A stretch of DNA of 64,000 bases, from contig NZ_CABVPP010000005.1 of assembly GCF_902499075.1 (NCBI RefSeq), positions 62,001-126,000 of the forward strand, written 5' to 3'. The DNA comes from Burkholderia pseudomultivorans (GTDB lineage: Bacteria; Pseudomonadota; Gammaproteobacteria; Burkholderiales; Burkholderiaceae). Positions 17,370 to 26,630 of this stretch are shown here, one piece after another. The first letter of the stretch is position 1. Each line of letters begins with the position of its first letter. Made by a program: the position numbers and the translations under genes. The notes below the pieces were generated by a model, which saw nothing but the letters and a program-made list of their open reading frames with translations, was not told the origin of the DNA and did no database searches.

Positions 17370-18371
17370 TTACTGCGCTGCCGGACCGCTCGCCGGCACG
17401 GTCGGCACGGCCGGCGCGATCGGGGCGCCGCTGGCGGCCGGCGCCGTCGTCGAGCCGGCCGGTGCGGTGGCCGACGCAGCAGCGGGTGCGCTGGCCGGCG
17501 TCGCCGTGTCCGCACCCGGATCGTTGTACTGCGGCAGGCCCGGCGCAGCCGGCGCATTGCCGGGCGCGGCGCCCGTTCCGCCGCCCGATTCGCCCGGATC
17601 CTCGTAGTTCGGCAGCCCCGGCGCGGCCGGCGTCGCCCCCGGCACCGCGCCCGCTTCGCCCGGCTCGCTGTAGCTCGGCAGCCCGGCCGACGACTGGCCG
17701 TGATACGTGAGCGACTTGCGCTGCTGCAGGTACGCGTCGCGGACGAACGAGTACGGATCGAGCGCAGCCTGCTTCAGCAGGTCGGTCGCGCCGAGCAGGT
17801 CCGAACGCGCGCTGATGAACTGCGCGATGTACATCGGGTTGCGCACGGCCGGCTCGATGTAGTTGAGCAGGTTGAAGCGCACGTCGACCGCGCGGCCGAC
17901 GCCGTCGCGGAACGTGCTCGGCCCGAACACCGGCAGCACGAGGTACGGACCCGACGGCACGCCCCAGCGCGCGAGCGTCAGCCCGAAGTCCTGGTGATGC
18001 TTCGGCAGCCCGGCCGGCGTCGCGATGTCGATCAGGCCGCCGACGCCGAACACCGAGTTCATCGCGACGCGCATCAGATCCTGCGTCGCATCGGTGATGC
18101 GCAGCTGCAACAGGTTGTTCGCCATGTTGCCGAGATCGCCGAGGTTCGAGAAGAAGTTGCTGATCGCGGTGCGCACGGGCGTCGGCGTGATCTTCTGGTA
18201 ACCCTTCGCGATCGGCACCGCGATGTTGGAGTCGACGGCGTCGTTGAACTTGTACATCGTCCGGTTCATCGGCTCGAGCGGGTCGTTCGGGTTGCGGTTG
18301 GGGCCCGTCGCGCAACCGGCCAGCATTGCGCTTGCGGCGACCGTCGCCGCGATGATTCGCACCTTATTCAT
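17370..18371 (-). CDS. mlaA: Phospholipid-transport lipoprotein MlaA (VacJ)
   Basis: A 333-residue outer-membrane lipoprotein with lipobox LAGC (Cys about 19). MlaA removes misplaced phospholipids from the outer leaflet and passes them to MlaC. The family core (about 25-235) is clear: [31 protein letters not shown], and [14 protein letters not shown]. The last 90 residues are an extra Pro/Ala-rich tail with three GLPxYxDPG-type repeats, longer than in E. coli MlaA. Its ATG lies within the end of hpnN (8-base overlap), so the two are probably translated together. It is convergent with tssM. Confidence 0.92.
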   Translation of the reverse strand: MNKVRIIAATVAASAMLAGCATGPNRNPNDPLEPMNRTMYKFNDAVDSNIAVPIAKGYQKITPTPVRTAISNFFSNLGDLGNMANNLLQLRITDATQDLMRVAMNSVFGVGGLIDIATPAGLPKHHQDFGLTLARWGVPSGPYLVLPVFGPSTFRDGVGRAVDVRFNLLNYIEPAVRNPMYIAQFISARSDLLGATDLLKQAALDPYSFVRDAYLQQRKSLTYHGQSSAGLPSYSEPGEAGAVPGATPAAPGLPNYEDPGESGGGTGAAPGNAPAAPGLPQYNDPGADTATPASAPAAASATAPAGSTTAPAASGAPIAPAVPTVPASGPAAQ

Positions 18372-20997
18372 TGATTCCTTGCGATTGGTTCTTCGCGCGC
18401 TTCACGCGCGGTTTGCCCATCAGAACGGGCTGGAATACCACGGCGCCGATCAGCGTGCAGGTCAGCGCGAGCGCCAGCAGCTTGCCCATGCTGGAGGTGC
18501 CCGGATGATGCGACAGCCACAGGCTGCCGAATGCGGTCGCCGTCGTCGCGGCGCTGAACAGCACCGCGTGCGTGAGGCTCGAATGCAGCAGGCCGGTTTG
18601 TCCCGCGCGCCACGCCATCACGAAATAGACCTTGAACGCGACGCCGACGCCGAGCATCAGCGGCAGCGCGATGATGTTCGCGAAGTTCAGCGACATGCCG
18701 AGCACCACGCACATCTCGAGCGTCACGATGCCCGACACGAGCAGCGGCACCAGCGTGCGCAGCACGTCGCCGAAGCGGCGCAGCGTGATCCACAGCAGGA
18801 TCGTGATCGAGAGGATCGACCACAGCGCCGCATGCAGGAACGCGTTGATGATCGTGTCGGCCGAGTGCAGGATCGAGATCGGCCCGCCGATCGCGCCCGG
18901 CTCGGCGGTTTTCACGGCCGTCGCGAAACGGCGCAGCATCGTGTCGTCGTTCGGGTCGACGCCCTTCGGCACTTTCGGCGAAATCTGCACGAGCGCATGG
19001 CCGTCCGGTGCGATCCAGTCGCGCACGAGCTGCGGCGGCAGCGAATCGCGCGTGATGTCCTGCGGCTGCAGCAGCGCCGCAAGCTGGTTCAGCGCGATGC
19101 GCAGCGTGTCGGAGAACGCGCGCTCCGCGCGGTCGCGCGTCGCGCTGTCGGCGGCGGCGAGCTTCGCGAGCGATTGCGACAGGTGCTGCGCGGCGGCCGC
19201 GCCCGGGCCGGGATGGTCCTCGGCCGCGTAGCCGAGCAGGTCCGACACGCGCTTGAGCGCGGCCACCCGTTGCGCGTCGGTGGCCGGCGGCGCGGCCGGT
19301 TGCGTCAGCGCAGGCAGCAACTCGCTCGCGGCCGCGGCGATCGCCGCGCGCTTTTGCGGCTGGTCGGCGGGAATGAAGGTCGACAGCGTCGTCGTGCGGC
19401 CGACTTCGGGCAGCGCGTCGAGGCGTTTCGCGGCCGCGTCGGCTGCTGCGAGCGACGGCGCGAGCAGCGTGACGTCGTTGACGGCCGCCTCGGGCGAATC
19501 CTTCAGCGCGAGCAGCGTCGCCATCGATTCGCTGTGCGGGTCCTTCAGGTGCAGCGGGTTGAAGTCGAAGCGCAGGAACGTGAGCAGCGGCAACGCGCCG
19601 ATCACGACCGCGAGCGTGCCGATCAGGATCGGCTTGCGATGACGGTCGAGGAAATCGTCGACCGGCGCGAGCCACGGGAAGCCCGGCGTCTTCGATTCGC
19701 CCGGCGGCGCGAACAGGCGCAGCAGCGCCGGCAGCAGCGTGAGCGTGGTCAGCAGCGCGACGAACATGCCGACGCCGGCGATCAGGCCGAGCTCGGACAC
19801 GCCGCGATACGCGGTCGGGATGAACGAGAAGAAGCTCGCCGCGACGGCGGTGGTCGCGAGCGCGAGCGGCATGCCCATCGAGTGCGCGGCGCCGATCAGC
19901 GCGTGATCGATGCGCGCGTCGCGAAAGCGTTCCTCGCGATACTTGACGCCGTACTGGATCGAGAAGTCGACGCCGAGGCCGACGAACAGCACCATGAACG
20001 CGACCGAAATCATGTTCAGCGAGCCGACCATCGCGAGGCCCAGCGCCGCGGTGACGACGAGGCCGACGAACAGCGTGACGAGCACCGAGCCGATCATCCG
20101 CTTCGAGCGCAGCGCGAGCCACAGGATGCCCAGCACGACGAGCAGCGTGAGCACGCCGTTGAGCGCCGCGCCGTCCTCGACCGACGCGAATTCGTCGTCG
20201 GCGAGCGGCTGTTCGCCGGTCAGGCGCACGACCGCGCCGTAGCGTTTCTCGAGGTCGAGCGCGCGGGCCGCGTCGCGGATCACCTGGCTCGTTTCCGCAC
20301 CGGCCTTCAGCGCGCCGTAGTTGACGACCGGCTGCACGGTGACGAACGCGCGCGCGGGCTGTCGCGCGGCATCGTTGTCGACCAGCGCGCGCCACGAGAA
20401 TGCGGCGGGCCGGCCGGCCAGCACGTCGTCGACGGTTGCGGCGCTGCGTGCGAGCAGCTTGGCCATCGCGGGCAGTTTCACCTGGCCGGTCAGCAGCGGC
20501 TGGCCGAGCGTCGTCGACAGCGTCGTCGCGAGCCCCGTGAGGCTCGGGTTCTTCGCGAGCTCGTTGACGAGCGGACGCGCGCTGGCGAGTTGCGACGTGG
20601 TGTCGGCGACTTCCTGCGGCGACAGGAACAGCAAGCCGTTGTGCTCGAAGAACGGGCCGCCGCCGGGCTCGGCGACCTGGCCGATGCGGCCGGCGTCGGT
20701 CTGTTTCTGCAGGGACTCGGTCAGCGCCTGCGCGGCGGCGTTCGCAAATTCGGGCGCGGGCGCCTCGACGACCGCGAGGATCGTGCCGTTGCGTTGCGGG
20801 AACGCGCGGTCGACCGCCTGGCCGAGCGCGGCCCACTGCGGCTCCGCGTCGACGAGCTTGCTGATGTCGGTGTTGATCTGGAAGTGACGCGCAACGTAGA
20901 CGCCGCTGAACGCGGCGATCACGAGCGACAGCACGACGACCCAGACGGGGCGTCGCACCGACCACGCGACGAGTCGGACGATGAGAGATGTCACCAT
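18364..20997 (-). CDS. hpnN: Hopanoid-associated RND transporter HpnN
   Basis: An 877-residue MMPL/RND-type transporter. HpnN moves hopanoids to the outer membrane in hopanoid-making bacteria. Two six-helix bundles and two large periplasmic domains are visible. The start [20 protein letters not shown] is typical, and the first bundle contains [20 protein letters not shown]. The end is basic and short. ATG 20997 opens the frame and faces a 316-base divergent promoter region. The stop overlaps the mlaA start, linking hopanoid and phospholipid traffic in one transcript. The call is strong; the precise substrate is from family knowledge. Confidence 0.9.
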   Translation of the reverse strand: MVTSLIVRLVAWSVRRPVWVVVLSLVIAAFSGVYVARHFQINTDISKLVDAEPQWAALGQAVDRAFPQRNGTILAVVEAPAPEFANAAAQALTESLQKQTDAGRIGQVAEPGGGPFFEHNGLLFLSPQEVADTTSQLASARPLVNELAKNPSLTGLATTLSTTLGQPLLTGQVKLPAMAKLLARSAATVDDVLAGRPAAFSWRALVDNDAARQPARAFVTVQPVVNYGALKAGAETSQVIRDAARALDLEKRYGAVVRLTGEQPLADDEFASVEDGAALNGVLTLLVVLGILWLALRSKRMIGSVLVTLFVGLVVTAALGLAMVGSLNMISVAFMVLFVGLGVDFSIQYGVKYREERFRDARIDHALIGAAHSMGMPLALATTAVAASFFSFIPTAYRGVSELGLIAGVGMFVALLTTLTLLPALLRLFAPPGESKTPGFPWLAPVDDFLDRHRKPILIGTLAVVIGALPLLTFLRFDFNPLHLKDPHSESMATLLALKDSPEAAVNDVTLLAPSLAAADAAAKRLDALPEVGRTTTLSTFIPADQPQKRAAIAAAASELLPALTQPAAPPATDAQRVAALKRVSDLLGYAAEDHPGPGAAAAQHLSQSLAKLAAADSATRDRAERAFSDTLRIALNQLAALLQPQDITRDSLPPQLVRDWIAPDGHALVQISPKVPKGVDPNDDTMLRRFATAVKTAEPGAIGGPISILHSADTIINAFLHAALWSILSITILLWITLRRFGDVLRTLVPLLVSGIVTLEMCVVLGMSLNFANIIALPLMLGVGVAFKVYFVMAWRAGQTGLLHSSLTHAVLFSAATTATAFGSLWLSHHPGTSSMGKLLALALTCTLIGAVVFQPVLMGKPRVKRAKNQSQGINE

Positions 20998-21313
20998 GTG
21001 GCGGTGGGGAGGGGCTGCAAGGGCAAAGTAGCCAAGTATACCGGCGCAGCGTGGCGAGAGTCGCGACGTTCGGGTATTCGGGGGCCGGAATGAGAATTGC
21101 GCCGCGGCGATGGAATCGATGCGGTAGCGGCCGTTTTTGTATGGGGATATTTACATAATCGTCGGAATTGCCGCACGGCGACCGCTGTGACAAAAGGGGT
21201 GCAAAGGTAACAGTCGGTCACCGCGCGCCAGCCCGCCGTCAGGCCCGGTATACTTTGCTGCATCAGCCGGCGCAATGAGTCGGCCGTTTTTTCTCATCGA
21301 GTGCGATATCCGT
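20998..21313. promoter_or_regulatory. Divergent promoter region, hpnN and mlaC/hpnM-like gene
   Basis: This gap separates two genes transcribed away from each other. A -10-like TATACT at 21249-21254 lies about 60 bases before the plus-strand ATG, though no good -35 precedes it. A second AT-rich patch (21137-21160, with CATAAT) could serve either side. No clear palindrome was found. Confidence 0.35.
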
Positions 21314-21910
21314 ATGAAACGTCATCTGTTTGCTTTCGTCGCGGCGGCCGCCGTGTCGGTTTCCGCTTTCGCGCAGAGCGCGCCGGTCGACATCGTCCGC
21401 AATGCGGTCGAGGGCACCGTCAATGCGATGAAGGCCGATCCGGCCGCGCGCGGCGGCGACATGGCGAAGGTCACGCAGGTCGTCGAGCAGCGCTTCCTGC
21501 CCGCGACGAACTTCGAGCGCACGACCCGCATCGCGGTCGGCGACGCGTGGAAGCAGGCGACCCCGCAACAGCAGCAGGAGCTGTACAAGCAGTTCCGGCT
21601 GCTGATGACGCGCACCTACGCGGCGTCGCTCGCGCAGCTCGGCAACCAGGACGCGAAGTTCTCGTTCAAGGCCGGCGGCGCGTCGGGCGCGGACGCGCTC
21701 GTGCAGTCGACGGTGACGACGCCGGGCGACAGCCAGTCGGTCGGCTATCGTCTGGGCAAGGTCGGCAGCGACTGGAAGATCTACGACATCGACATGTCGG
21801 GCGCGTGGCTGATCCAGGTCTATCAGGGCCAGTTCAAGAGCCAGCTCGCATCGGGCGGGATCGACGGGCTGATCGCCTACCTGCAGAAGCACAACGCGCG
21901 GACGAACTGA
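21314..21910 (+). CDS. MlaC/HpnM-family periplasmic lipid-binding protein
   Basis: 198 residues with a Sec signal peptide (MKRHLFAFVAAAAVSVSAFA, cut about residue 20). The mature part is a Ttg2D/MlaC fold: VEQRFLPATNFERTTRIAVG, ELYKQFRLLMTRTYAASL, and the closing WKIYDIDMSGAWLIQVYQGQ with LIAYLQKHN. Such proteins shuttle phospholipids (MlaC) or hopanoids (HpnM). The divergent hpnN favours HpnM, and the linked mlaA favours lipid traffic generally. The ATG at 21314 starts the signal peptide; the longer reading from 21275 would spoil it. A terminator follows at 21944. Confidence 0.85.
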   Translation: MKRHLFAFVAAAAVSVSAFAQSAPVDIVRNAVEGTVNAMKADPAARGGDMAKVTQVVEQRFLPATNFERTTRIAVGDAWKQATPQQQQELYKQFRLLMTRTYAASLAQLGNQDAKFSFKAGGASGADALVQSTVTTPGDSQSVGYRLGKVGSDWKIYDIDMSGAWLIQVYQGQFKSQLASGGIDGLIAYLQKHNARTN

Positions 21911-21943
21911 GCGCCGGGCGGTTTTACCGATGCCGAGAAGGAG

Positions 21944-21969
21944 AAGACGCCCGACGGCGTCTTTTTCTT
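21944..21969 (+). terminator. Rho-independent terminator
   Basis: A perfect 8-bp stem, AAGACGCC with GGCGTCTT, has a four-base loop and runs into a T-rich tail. It lies 33 bases after the mlaC/hpnM-like stop and also lies between this gene and the converging TetR gene. Confidence 0.85.
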
Positions 21970-21991
21970 TTTGGGGAGCCGGACAAGCGCG

Positions 21992-22639
21992 TTACGCGCG
22001 GCGGCGCGCCGGGGCCTCGATGCCGAGCATCCGCAGGCAGTCGCCGACGACGGCCTCGACGAACGCGTGGCGATCGGTTTGGGGCGCCGCGATGAGGTGA
22101 TCGGTCGCGCCATGCACGCCGGCGTAGATCAGCAGCGCCGTGACCTGCGGATGCGCGAGCCGCCACGCACCCGCCTGCGCGCCGCCTTCGAGAATCGCGC
22201 CGAGCTGGTCGAGGATCGCGTTTCGGTCGGGATTCGCGCGGTCGTGGTGATGGTGGTTCGTGTAGACGATGTCGTGCGTGCGGTAGGTCGCCGCGTAGGT
22301 GTCGATGCTGGCGCGGATCCACGCGCGCAGGCGGCCCAGCCAGTCGTCGGCGTCGCACGCGTCGACCGCTTGCCGCAGGCGCTCGAGGAACGACGCCGTA
22401 TAGCGCTGCGCGAGCGCGGCCAGCATGTCGGCCTTCGAATCGAAGTAGTGATAGAAGGTGCCCTTCGCGACCTGCGCATGCTCGACGATCTCGCTGATCG
22501 TGGTCGCCTCCACCCCCTGCGCCAGAAACAGCTTTTCGGCAGCGGCCATCAACTCGTCGAGGCGGACCTCGGCCGGCTTGGTGCGCGGCGTCCTGACCGC
22601 CGGTGCGTCGTCTTTCGCTGTCCTTGTCCTGTCCGTCAT
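21992..22639 (-). CDS. TetR-family repressor
   Basis: 215 residues. The N-terminal helix-turn-helix is clear at about 25-70 (LFLAQGVEATTISEIVEHAQ, then KGTFYHYFDSKADML). The C-terminal ligand domain has a His-rich loop (NHHHHDRANP) that is unusual. ATG 22639 is preferred over TTG 22651. It is divergent from a DHA2 drug exporter, and a 13-bp palindrome lies between them, so it most likely represses that exporter and itself. The ligand is unknown; the four consecutive histidines raise the possibility of metal binding, which is only a guess. Confidence 0.88.
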   Translation of the reverse strand: MTDRTRTAKDDAPAVRTPRTKPAEVRLDELMAAAEKLFLAQGVEATTISEIVEHAQVAKGTFYHYFDSKADMLAALAQRYTASFLERLRQAVDACDADDWLGRLRAWIRASIDTYAATYRTHDIVYTNHHHHDRANPDRNAILDQLGAILEGGAQAGAWRLAHPQVTALLIYAGVHGATDHLIAAPQTDRHAFVEAVVGDCLRMLGIEAPARRRA

Positions 22640-22712
22640 TGCGCGGCTCAATGCCTGTTCATGCAGAGCCCGCAGTTTAGGCCAGCCCCGCCGCCGCGGC
22701 CAATGTGCTCCA

Positions 22713-22727
22713 TTGACCGACGGTCAG
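22713..22727. promoter_or_regulatory. Palindromic operator for the TetR regulator
   Basis: The perfect palindrome TGACCGACGGTCA (22714-22726) lies between the divergent tetR and exporter genes. Odd-length palindromes with GAC/GTC arms are typical TetR-family operators. It is about 75 bases from the repressor start and 56 from the exporter start. Confidence 0.65.
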
Positions 22728-22737
22728 TCGATATGTA

Positions 22738-22757
22738 AGATGAGAACCATTCTCATT
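22738..22757. promoter_or_regulatory. Fur-box-like palindrome before the exporter
   Basis: ATGAGAACCATTCTCAT (22740-22756) is a 7-3-7 perfect inverted repeat. It resembles Fur boxes of the GAGAATNATTCTC type. It lies 26 bases before the exporter ATG, where a bound repressor would block transcription. Iron control is an inference. Confidence 0.5.
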
Positions 22758-22782
22758 TTCCGTCCCTCGCGGGCCGATCGTC

Positions 22783-24306
22783 ATGCACCGCTATCGTCGC
22801 GCCGCGCTCGTTCTGGCCGCCTGTCTCGGGACCTTCCTCGCCACGCTGGACATCAGCATCGTCAACGTCGCGCTGCCGACCTTGCAGACGGCGCTCGACA
22901 CCGACATCGGGGGCCTGCAGTGGGTCGTCAACGCGTATGCGCTGGCGCTGTCGGCGTTCATGCTGTCGGCCGGGCCGCTCGGCGATCGTTACGGGCACCG
23001 GCGCGTATGGCTCGGCAGCGTGATCCTGTTTACGGCCGGATCGGTGGTGTGCGCGTGTGCGGGGAGCATCGAGCCGCTGCTGGCCGGCCGGGCGATCCAG
23101 GGGCTCGCGGGCGCACTGCTGATTCCCGGCGCGATGCCGATCCTCACGCATGCGTTTCCCGACGCGCGTGAACGCGCCCGCGTGATCGGCGCGTGGTCCG
23201 CCTTCAGCGCGCTCGCGTTGATCGTCGGGCCGTTGCTGGGCGGCCTGCTCGTCGAGCATGGCGGCTGGCAGAACATCTTCCTGGTCAACGTACCGATCGG
23301 CTTCGCGGCCGTGCTGCTTGGCGCGTGGGGGATTCCGGAGCGCCGCCATCCCGAGCATGCCGCGTTCGATCCGATCGGGCAGGCGCTGAGCGTGATCTGG
23401 CTCGGGCTGCTGACTTACGGGTTGATCGGCCTAGGCGAAGCCGGCACGTCGCGCGTCGAGGTGCTGGCGACGCTCGCGGTCGCCGCACTGGCGTTCGTTG
23501 CCTTCGTCCGCGTCGAAGCGCGCGTCGCGCGGCCGCTGCTGCCGGTCTGGCTGTTTCGCGACCGGCGGCTGGCGCGCGCCAATCTCGCATCGTTCGCGCT
23601 CGGCTTCTCGGGCTACAGCAGCCTGTTCTTCCTGTCGCTGTTCCTGCAGCAGGCGCAGGGGCGAGCGCCCGCCGAGGCCGGCTGGCAGCTGATGCCGCAG
23701 TTCGTGATGACGGCGCTCACGTCGCTGCTGTTCGGACGTATCGCGGCGCGCATTCCGCTGCACCGGCTGATGGTGGTCGGCTACGCGCTGATCGGCGTCG
23801 TGCTTGCGGCGATGGCCGGATTCGGCGCACGGACGCATTATCTGCCGGTCGGCATCGCGCTGGCGCTGCTCGGCATCGGCATGGGACTCGCGGTGCCCGC
23901 GACCGGCATGACCGTGATGGACCGGGCGCCTGCCGAGCGCGCGGGGATGGCCTCGGCGACGATGAACGCGCTGCGGCAGGCCGGGATGAGCCTCGGCATC
24001 GCGGTGCTCGGCAGCGCGATGAGCGTTGGCGCCGTGCAGCGGATGACGGCGGCAATGCAGGCGGCCGGCGCGACCGACGCCGCGACGCTGGCGCGGCAGG
24101 CGGTGCATGCGCATCTGTTCCCGGCGGGCCGGCCGCAGATGCTCGGCGCGTATCGGGATGCGATGTCGCACGGATTTTCGATCGCGGCGGGATGCTCGGG
24201 GATCCTTTGCATCGCGGTGGCGGCGATGCTGCTGATGCAGCGGGAAAGCGCGGTGCGGACAGGCGTCGGCGCGGCGCTGGGCCCGGCCTCCTCCCGGCCG
24301 GAATGA
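22783..24306 (+). CDS. DHA2-family (EmrB/QacA-like) MFS exporter
   Basis: A 507-residue inner-membrane drug:proton antiporter with about 14 helices. The first helix carries LDISIVNVALPTLQ, the motif typical of the 14-helix DHA2 group, and helix 2-3 has GPLGDRYGHRRVWLGSV (motif A). No EmrA-type adaptor gene is adjacent, so it may act alone. A TetR operator and a Fur-like box lie in the promoter, suggesting release by a ligand and by iron limitation. The substrate is not deducible; siderophore or toxic-compound export would fit the promoter. It converges on a two-component system. Confidence 0.85.
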   Translation: MHRYRRAALVLAACLGTFLATLDISIVNVALPTLQTALDTDIGGLQWVVNAYALALSAFMLSAGPLGDRYGHRRVWLGSVILFTAGSVVCACAGSIEPLLAGRAIQGLAGALLIPGAMPILTHAFPDARERARVIGAWSAFSALALIVGPLLGGLLVEHGGWQNIFLVNVPIGFAAVLLGAWGIPERRHPEHAAFDPIGQALSVIWLGLLTYGLIGLGEAGTSRVEVLATLAVAALAFVAFVRVEARVARPLLPVWLFRDRRLARANLASFALGFSGYSSLFFLSLFLQQAQGRAPAEAGWQLMPQFVMTALTSLLFGRIAARIPLHRLMVVGYALIGVVLAAMAGFGARTHYLPVGIALALLGIGMGLAVPATGMTVMDRAPAERAGMASATMNALRQAGMSLGIAVLGSAMSVGAVQRMTAAMQAAGATDAATLARQAVHAHLFPAGRPQMLGAYRDAMSHGFSIAAGCSGILCIAVAAMLLMQRESAVRTGVGAALGPASSRPE

Positions 24307-24372
24307 CGTGGCGCGCGGCGCCGGCCGGCGCATGCCGCTGCCGCGCGCGATCGCGGTGGCGGGGCGGCGCGC

Positions 24373-25017
24373 CTAGCGCCGCCGATGCTCGACCGCGAAC
24401 TTGATCAGCTCGGCCTGCCCCTCGATCTCGAGCTTGCGCTTCAGGTTGAGCCGGTGCGTCTCGACGGTGCGCACCGACAGCCCCGTCTGCTGCGCGATCT
24501 GCTTGCTCGACAGCCCTTCGGCCAGCGCCTCGAGGATGTCGCGTTCGCGCGGCGTCAGGCGCTCGAGCGGCGACGCGGCCGCGCTCGCCTGGATCATCCG
24601 CGCGGCCAGCCCTTCGCTGAAGAACGTCTGGCCGGCCAGCACCGCGCCGATCGCGCGGACGATCTCGCTGGCCGGCGAATCCTTCAGCAGATAGCCGCTC
24701 GCCCCGGCGCGCACGGCCTGCGTCACATATTCGACGTTGTCGTGCATCGACAGCATCAGCACGCGGATCGCGGGAAACCGGTCGTGGAACACGCCGGCGA
24801 GCGTGATGCCGTTCATCCCGTTCATCCCGACGTCCATCAGCGCGAGATCGGGTTCGAGCGACGCGGCCAGCGCGAGCGCCTCGTCGGCGTTGCCGGCCTC
24901 GCCGACCACCGACAGGTCGGCTGCTTCGAGCCGCATCCGCAGCCCGTCGCGGACCAGCGGATGATCGTCGACGAGCAGCAGGCGGGCGGCGGTCCGGGCG
25001 GTGTCGGGGGCGCTCAT
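24373..25017 (-). CDS. LuxR/NarL-type response regulator
   Basis: 214 residues. The receiver domain (about 10-125) has the acidic pair VDDHP, phospho-acceptor Asp in LALMDVGMNG, the switch Ser in MLSMHDN and Lys in GYLLKDSPA. A GerE-type helix-turn-helix follows at about 150-205 (LTPRERDILEALAEG, SVRTVETHRLNLKRKL). It lies 31 bases downstream of the sensor kinase on the same strand and is its evident partner. The target genes are unknown. Confidence 0.93.
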   Translation of the reverse strand: MSAPDTARTAARLLLVDDHPLVRDGLRMRLEAADLSVVGEAGNADEALALAASLEPDLALMDVGMNGMNGITLAGVFHDRFPAIRVLMLSMHDNVEYVTQAVRAGASGYLLKDSPASEIVRAIGAVLAGQTFFSEGLAARMIQASAAASPLERLTPRERDILEALAEGLSSKQIAQQTGLSVRTVETHRLNLKRKLEIEGQAELIKFAVEHRRR

Positions 25018-25048
25018 GGGTCAAAGGTCTCCTGGTATGGGGGCGTCG

Positions 25049-26431
25049 TTACGCGGCGCTCGGCAGCGGCACGCGCGCGGTCACGATGGTATGGCCGACC
25101 TGCGACGCGATCGTCAGCCTGCCGCCGAGCGCGTCGAGGCGCTCGCGCATGTTGCGCAGGCCGATGCCGCCGCGCGCGTCGGCCTGCGAACGCTCGGCGT
25201 CGAAGCCGCAGCCGTTGTCGGCGATCGTCAGTGTGACGGCCTGCGCGCCGACGTCGAGCGTGACGGCCGCGCGCGACGCCTGCGCATGATGCACGATGTT
25301 GCTGAGCGCTTCCTGCGCGATCCGGAACAGCGCGGTGTTGACGGCCGCGGGCAGCGGCCGTGCGCCGCTGTGCGCGACCTGCGTATAGCCGATGTCGATG
25401 CCGCTTTGCGCGCCGAACTCGCGGATCAACTGCTCGAGCGCGGCCGCGAGGCCGAGGTCGTCGAGCATCGCGGGACGCAGCGCGTGCGAGATGCGCCGCA
25501 CCTCGCGCAGCGTGTCGCCGAGCCGCACCACGCCCGACGCGAGCGCCTGCTCGGCCTCGGGCATGCGCGCCGCGCCGCGCTCGAAGCGGGCGAGCGCCGA
25601 TTCGAGCATCAGCTTCGCCGACACCATCATCTGGCTGATCCCGTCGTGCAGCTCGCGCGATAGCCGCGCACGCTCCTGTTCCTGCGATTCCACGACGCGC
25701 TGCGCGAGCTGCTTGAGCTTCGCGTCGGCGCTGCGCGATTCGCTGACGTTCAGCACCAGCGCACAGACGGCGATCGCCGCCGCACCCGCGAGCGCGATCG
25801 CGGTGAGCCAGCTCATCGTGCGCTCGATGTTCGCGGACGCGCGCGCGTCGATGCGCTGCAGCGCGGTATCGACGTCGTCGAGATAGATGCCGGTGCCGAC
25901 CATCCAGCCCCAGCGTTCGAGCGCGACGACATAGCCGAGCTTCGGCGCGGGCCGGCCCGTCGACGGCCGCTGCCACACGTAGCGCACGTAGCCGCCGCCG
26001 TGCGTCGCCGCGCCGATCAGCTGCTGGATCGTCAACGCGCCCTGCGGGTCGCGCATCGACCAGTAGTTGTGACCGACGCGCTCGGGCTCGCGCGGATGCA
26101 TCAGCGCATTGCCGTGCAGGTCGTACACGAAGAAATAGCCGTCGGGCCCGAAATCCATCTTCTGCAGCATCGCGAGCGCCTGCGTGCGCAGCATCGCGTC
26201 GTCGCGCGCGTTGCGGCCGCTCGCGTCGTAGAGCGGCATGATCGCGCTGGTCGCGAGTTCGACGTAGTGCTTCAGCTCGACTTCCTTGCTCGACAGATAG
26301 GCGGCCTGGATCGTCGCGTGCTGCGTGCGGGCGAGCGAGGTCGCCTGCTGGCGCACGCCGAAGCCGATCCCGGCGATCGCGAGCAGGAACGGCACGATGG
26401 CGAGGAGGAAGATCTTGGCCTTGAGTTTCAT
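25049..26431 (-). CDS. Cache-domain sensor histidine kinase (HisKA_3)
   Basis: 460 residues. A first membrane helix (about 7-25), a periplasmic single-Cache domain with DFGPDGYFFVYDLHGNALM and WGWMVGTGIYLDDV, and a second helix near 215-235 precede the kinase. The phospho-acceptor His is in RLSRELHDGISQMM. The ATPase part has an N box (EALSNIVHHAQ) and DNGCGFD with GIGLRNMRERL. Such Cache_2 sensors often detect small organic acids. ATG 26431 is used; the longer frame to 26593 adds a basic stretch without membrane or domain features. It forms an operon with the response regulator. Confidence 0.92.
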   Translation of the reverse strand: MKLKAKIFLLAIVPFLLAIAGIGFGVRQQATSLARTQHATIQAAYLSSKEVELKHYVELATSAIMPLYDASGRNARDDAMLRTQALAMLQKMDFGPDGYFFVYDLHGNALMHPREPERVGHNYWSMRDPQGALTIQQLIGAATHGGGYVRYVWQRPSTGRPAPKLGYVVALERWGWMVGTGIYLDDVDTALQRIDARASANIERTMSWLTAIALAGAAAIAVCALVLNVSESRSADAKLKQLAQRVVESQEQERARLSRELHDGISQMMVSAKLMLESALARFERGAARMPEAEQALASGVVRLGDTLREVRRISHALRPAMLDDLGLAAALEQLIREFGAQSGIDIGYTQVAHSGARPLPAAVNTALFRIAQEALSNIVHHAQASRAAVTLDVGAQAVTLTIADNGCGFDAERSQADARGGIGLRNMRERLDALGGRLTIASQVGHTIVTARVPLPSAA

Positions 26432-26630
26432 GATGAGGCGGCGCGGCCGCGCGAACCGGCGCCGGTCGGAAGCACTTGCATCCGGCGCGGGCCGGCGAAT
26501 CGAGCCGGTATTGTCGGCGATTTTGCGCGCGGGCATCGCCGCGCTTCGCAACCGGCCGCGCGCGACATGGCGCGATGCCCGTCGCACCGGCAAACCGTCG
26601 TGAAGCGGCCGTCGCGCGAAGCCGTCGTCG

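Noticed and set aside
17400-17720. Repeat unit suggestive of a CRISPR or satellite
   Set aside because: The repeats are in-frame codons for the Pro/Ala-rich tail of MlaA, vary in length and have no spacer structure.
18223-21093. 956-codon plus-strand open frame opposite hpnN
   Set aside because: It is an Arg-rich shadow of a clear transporter gene on the other strand.
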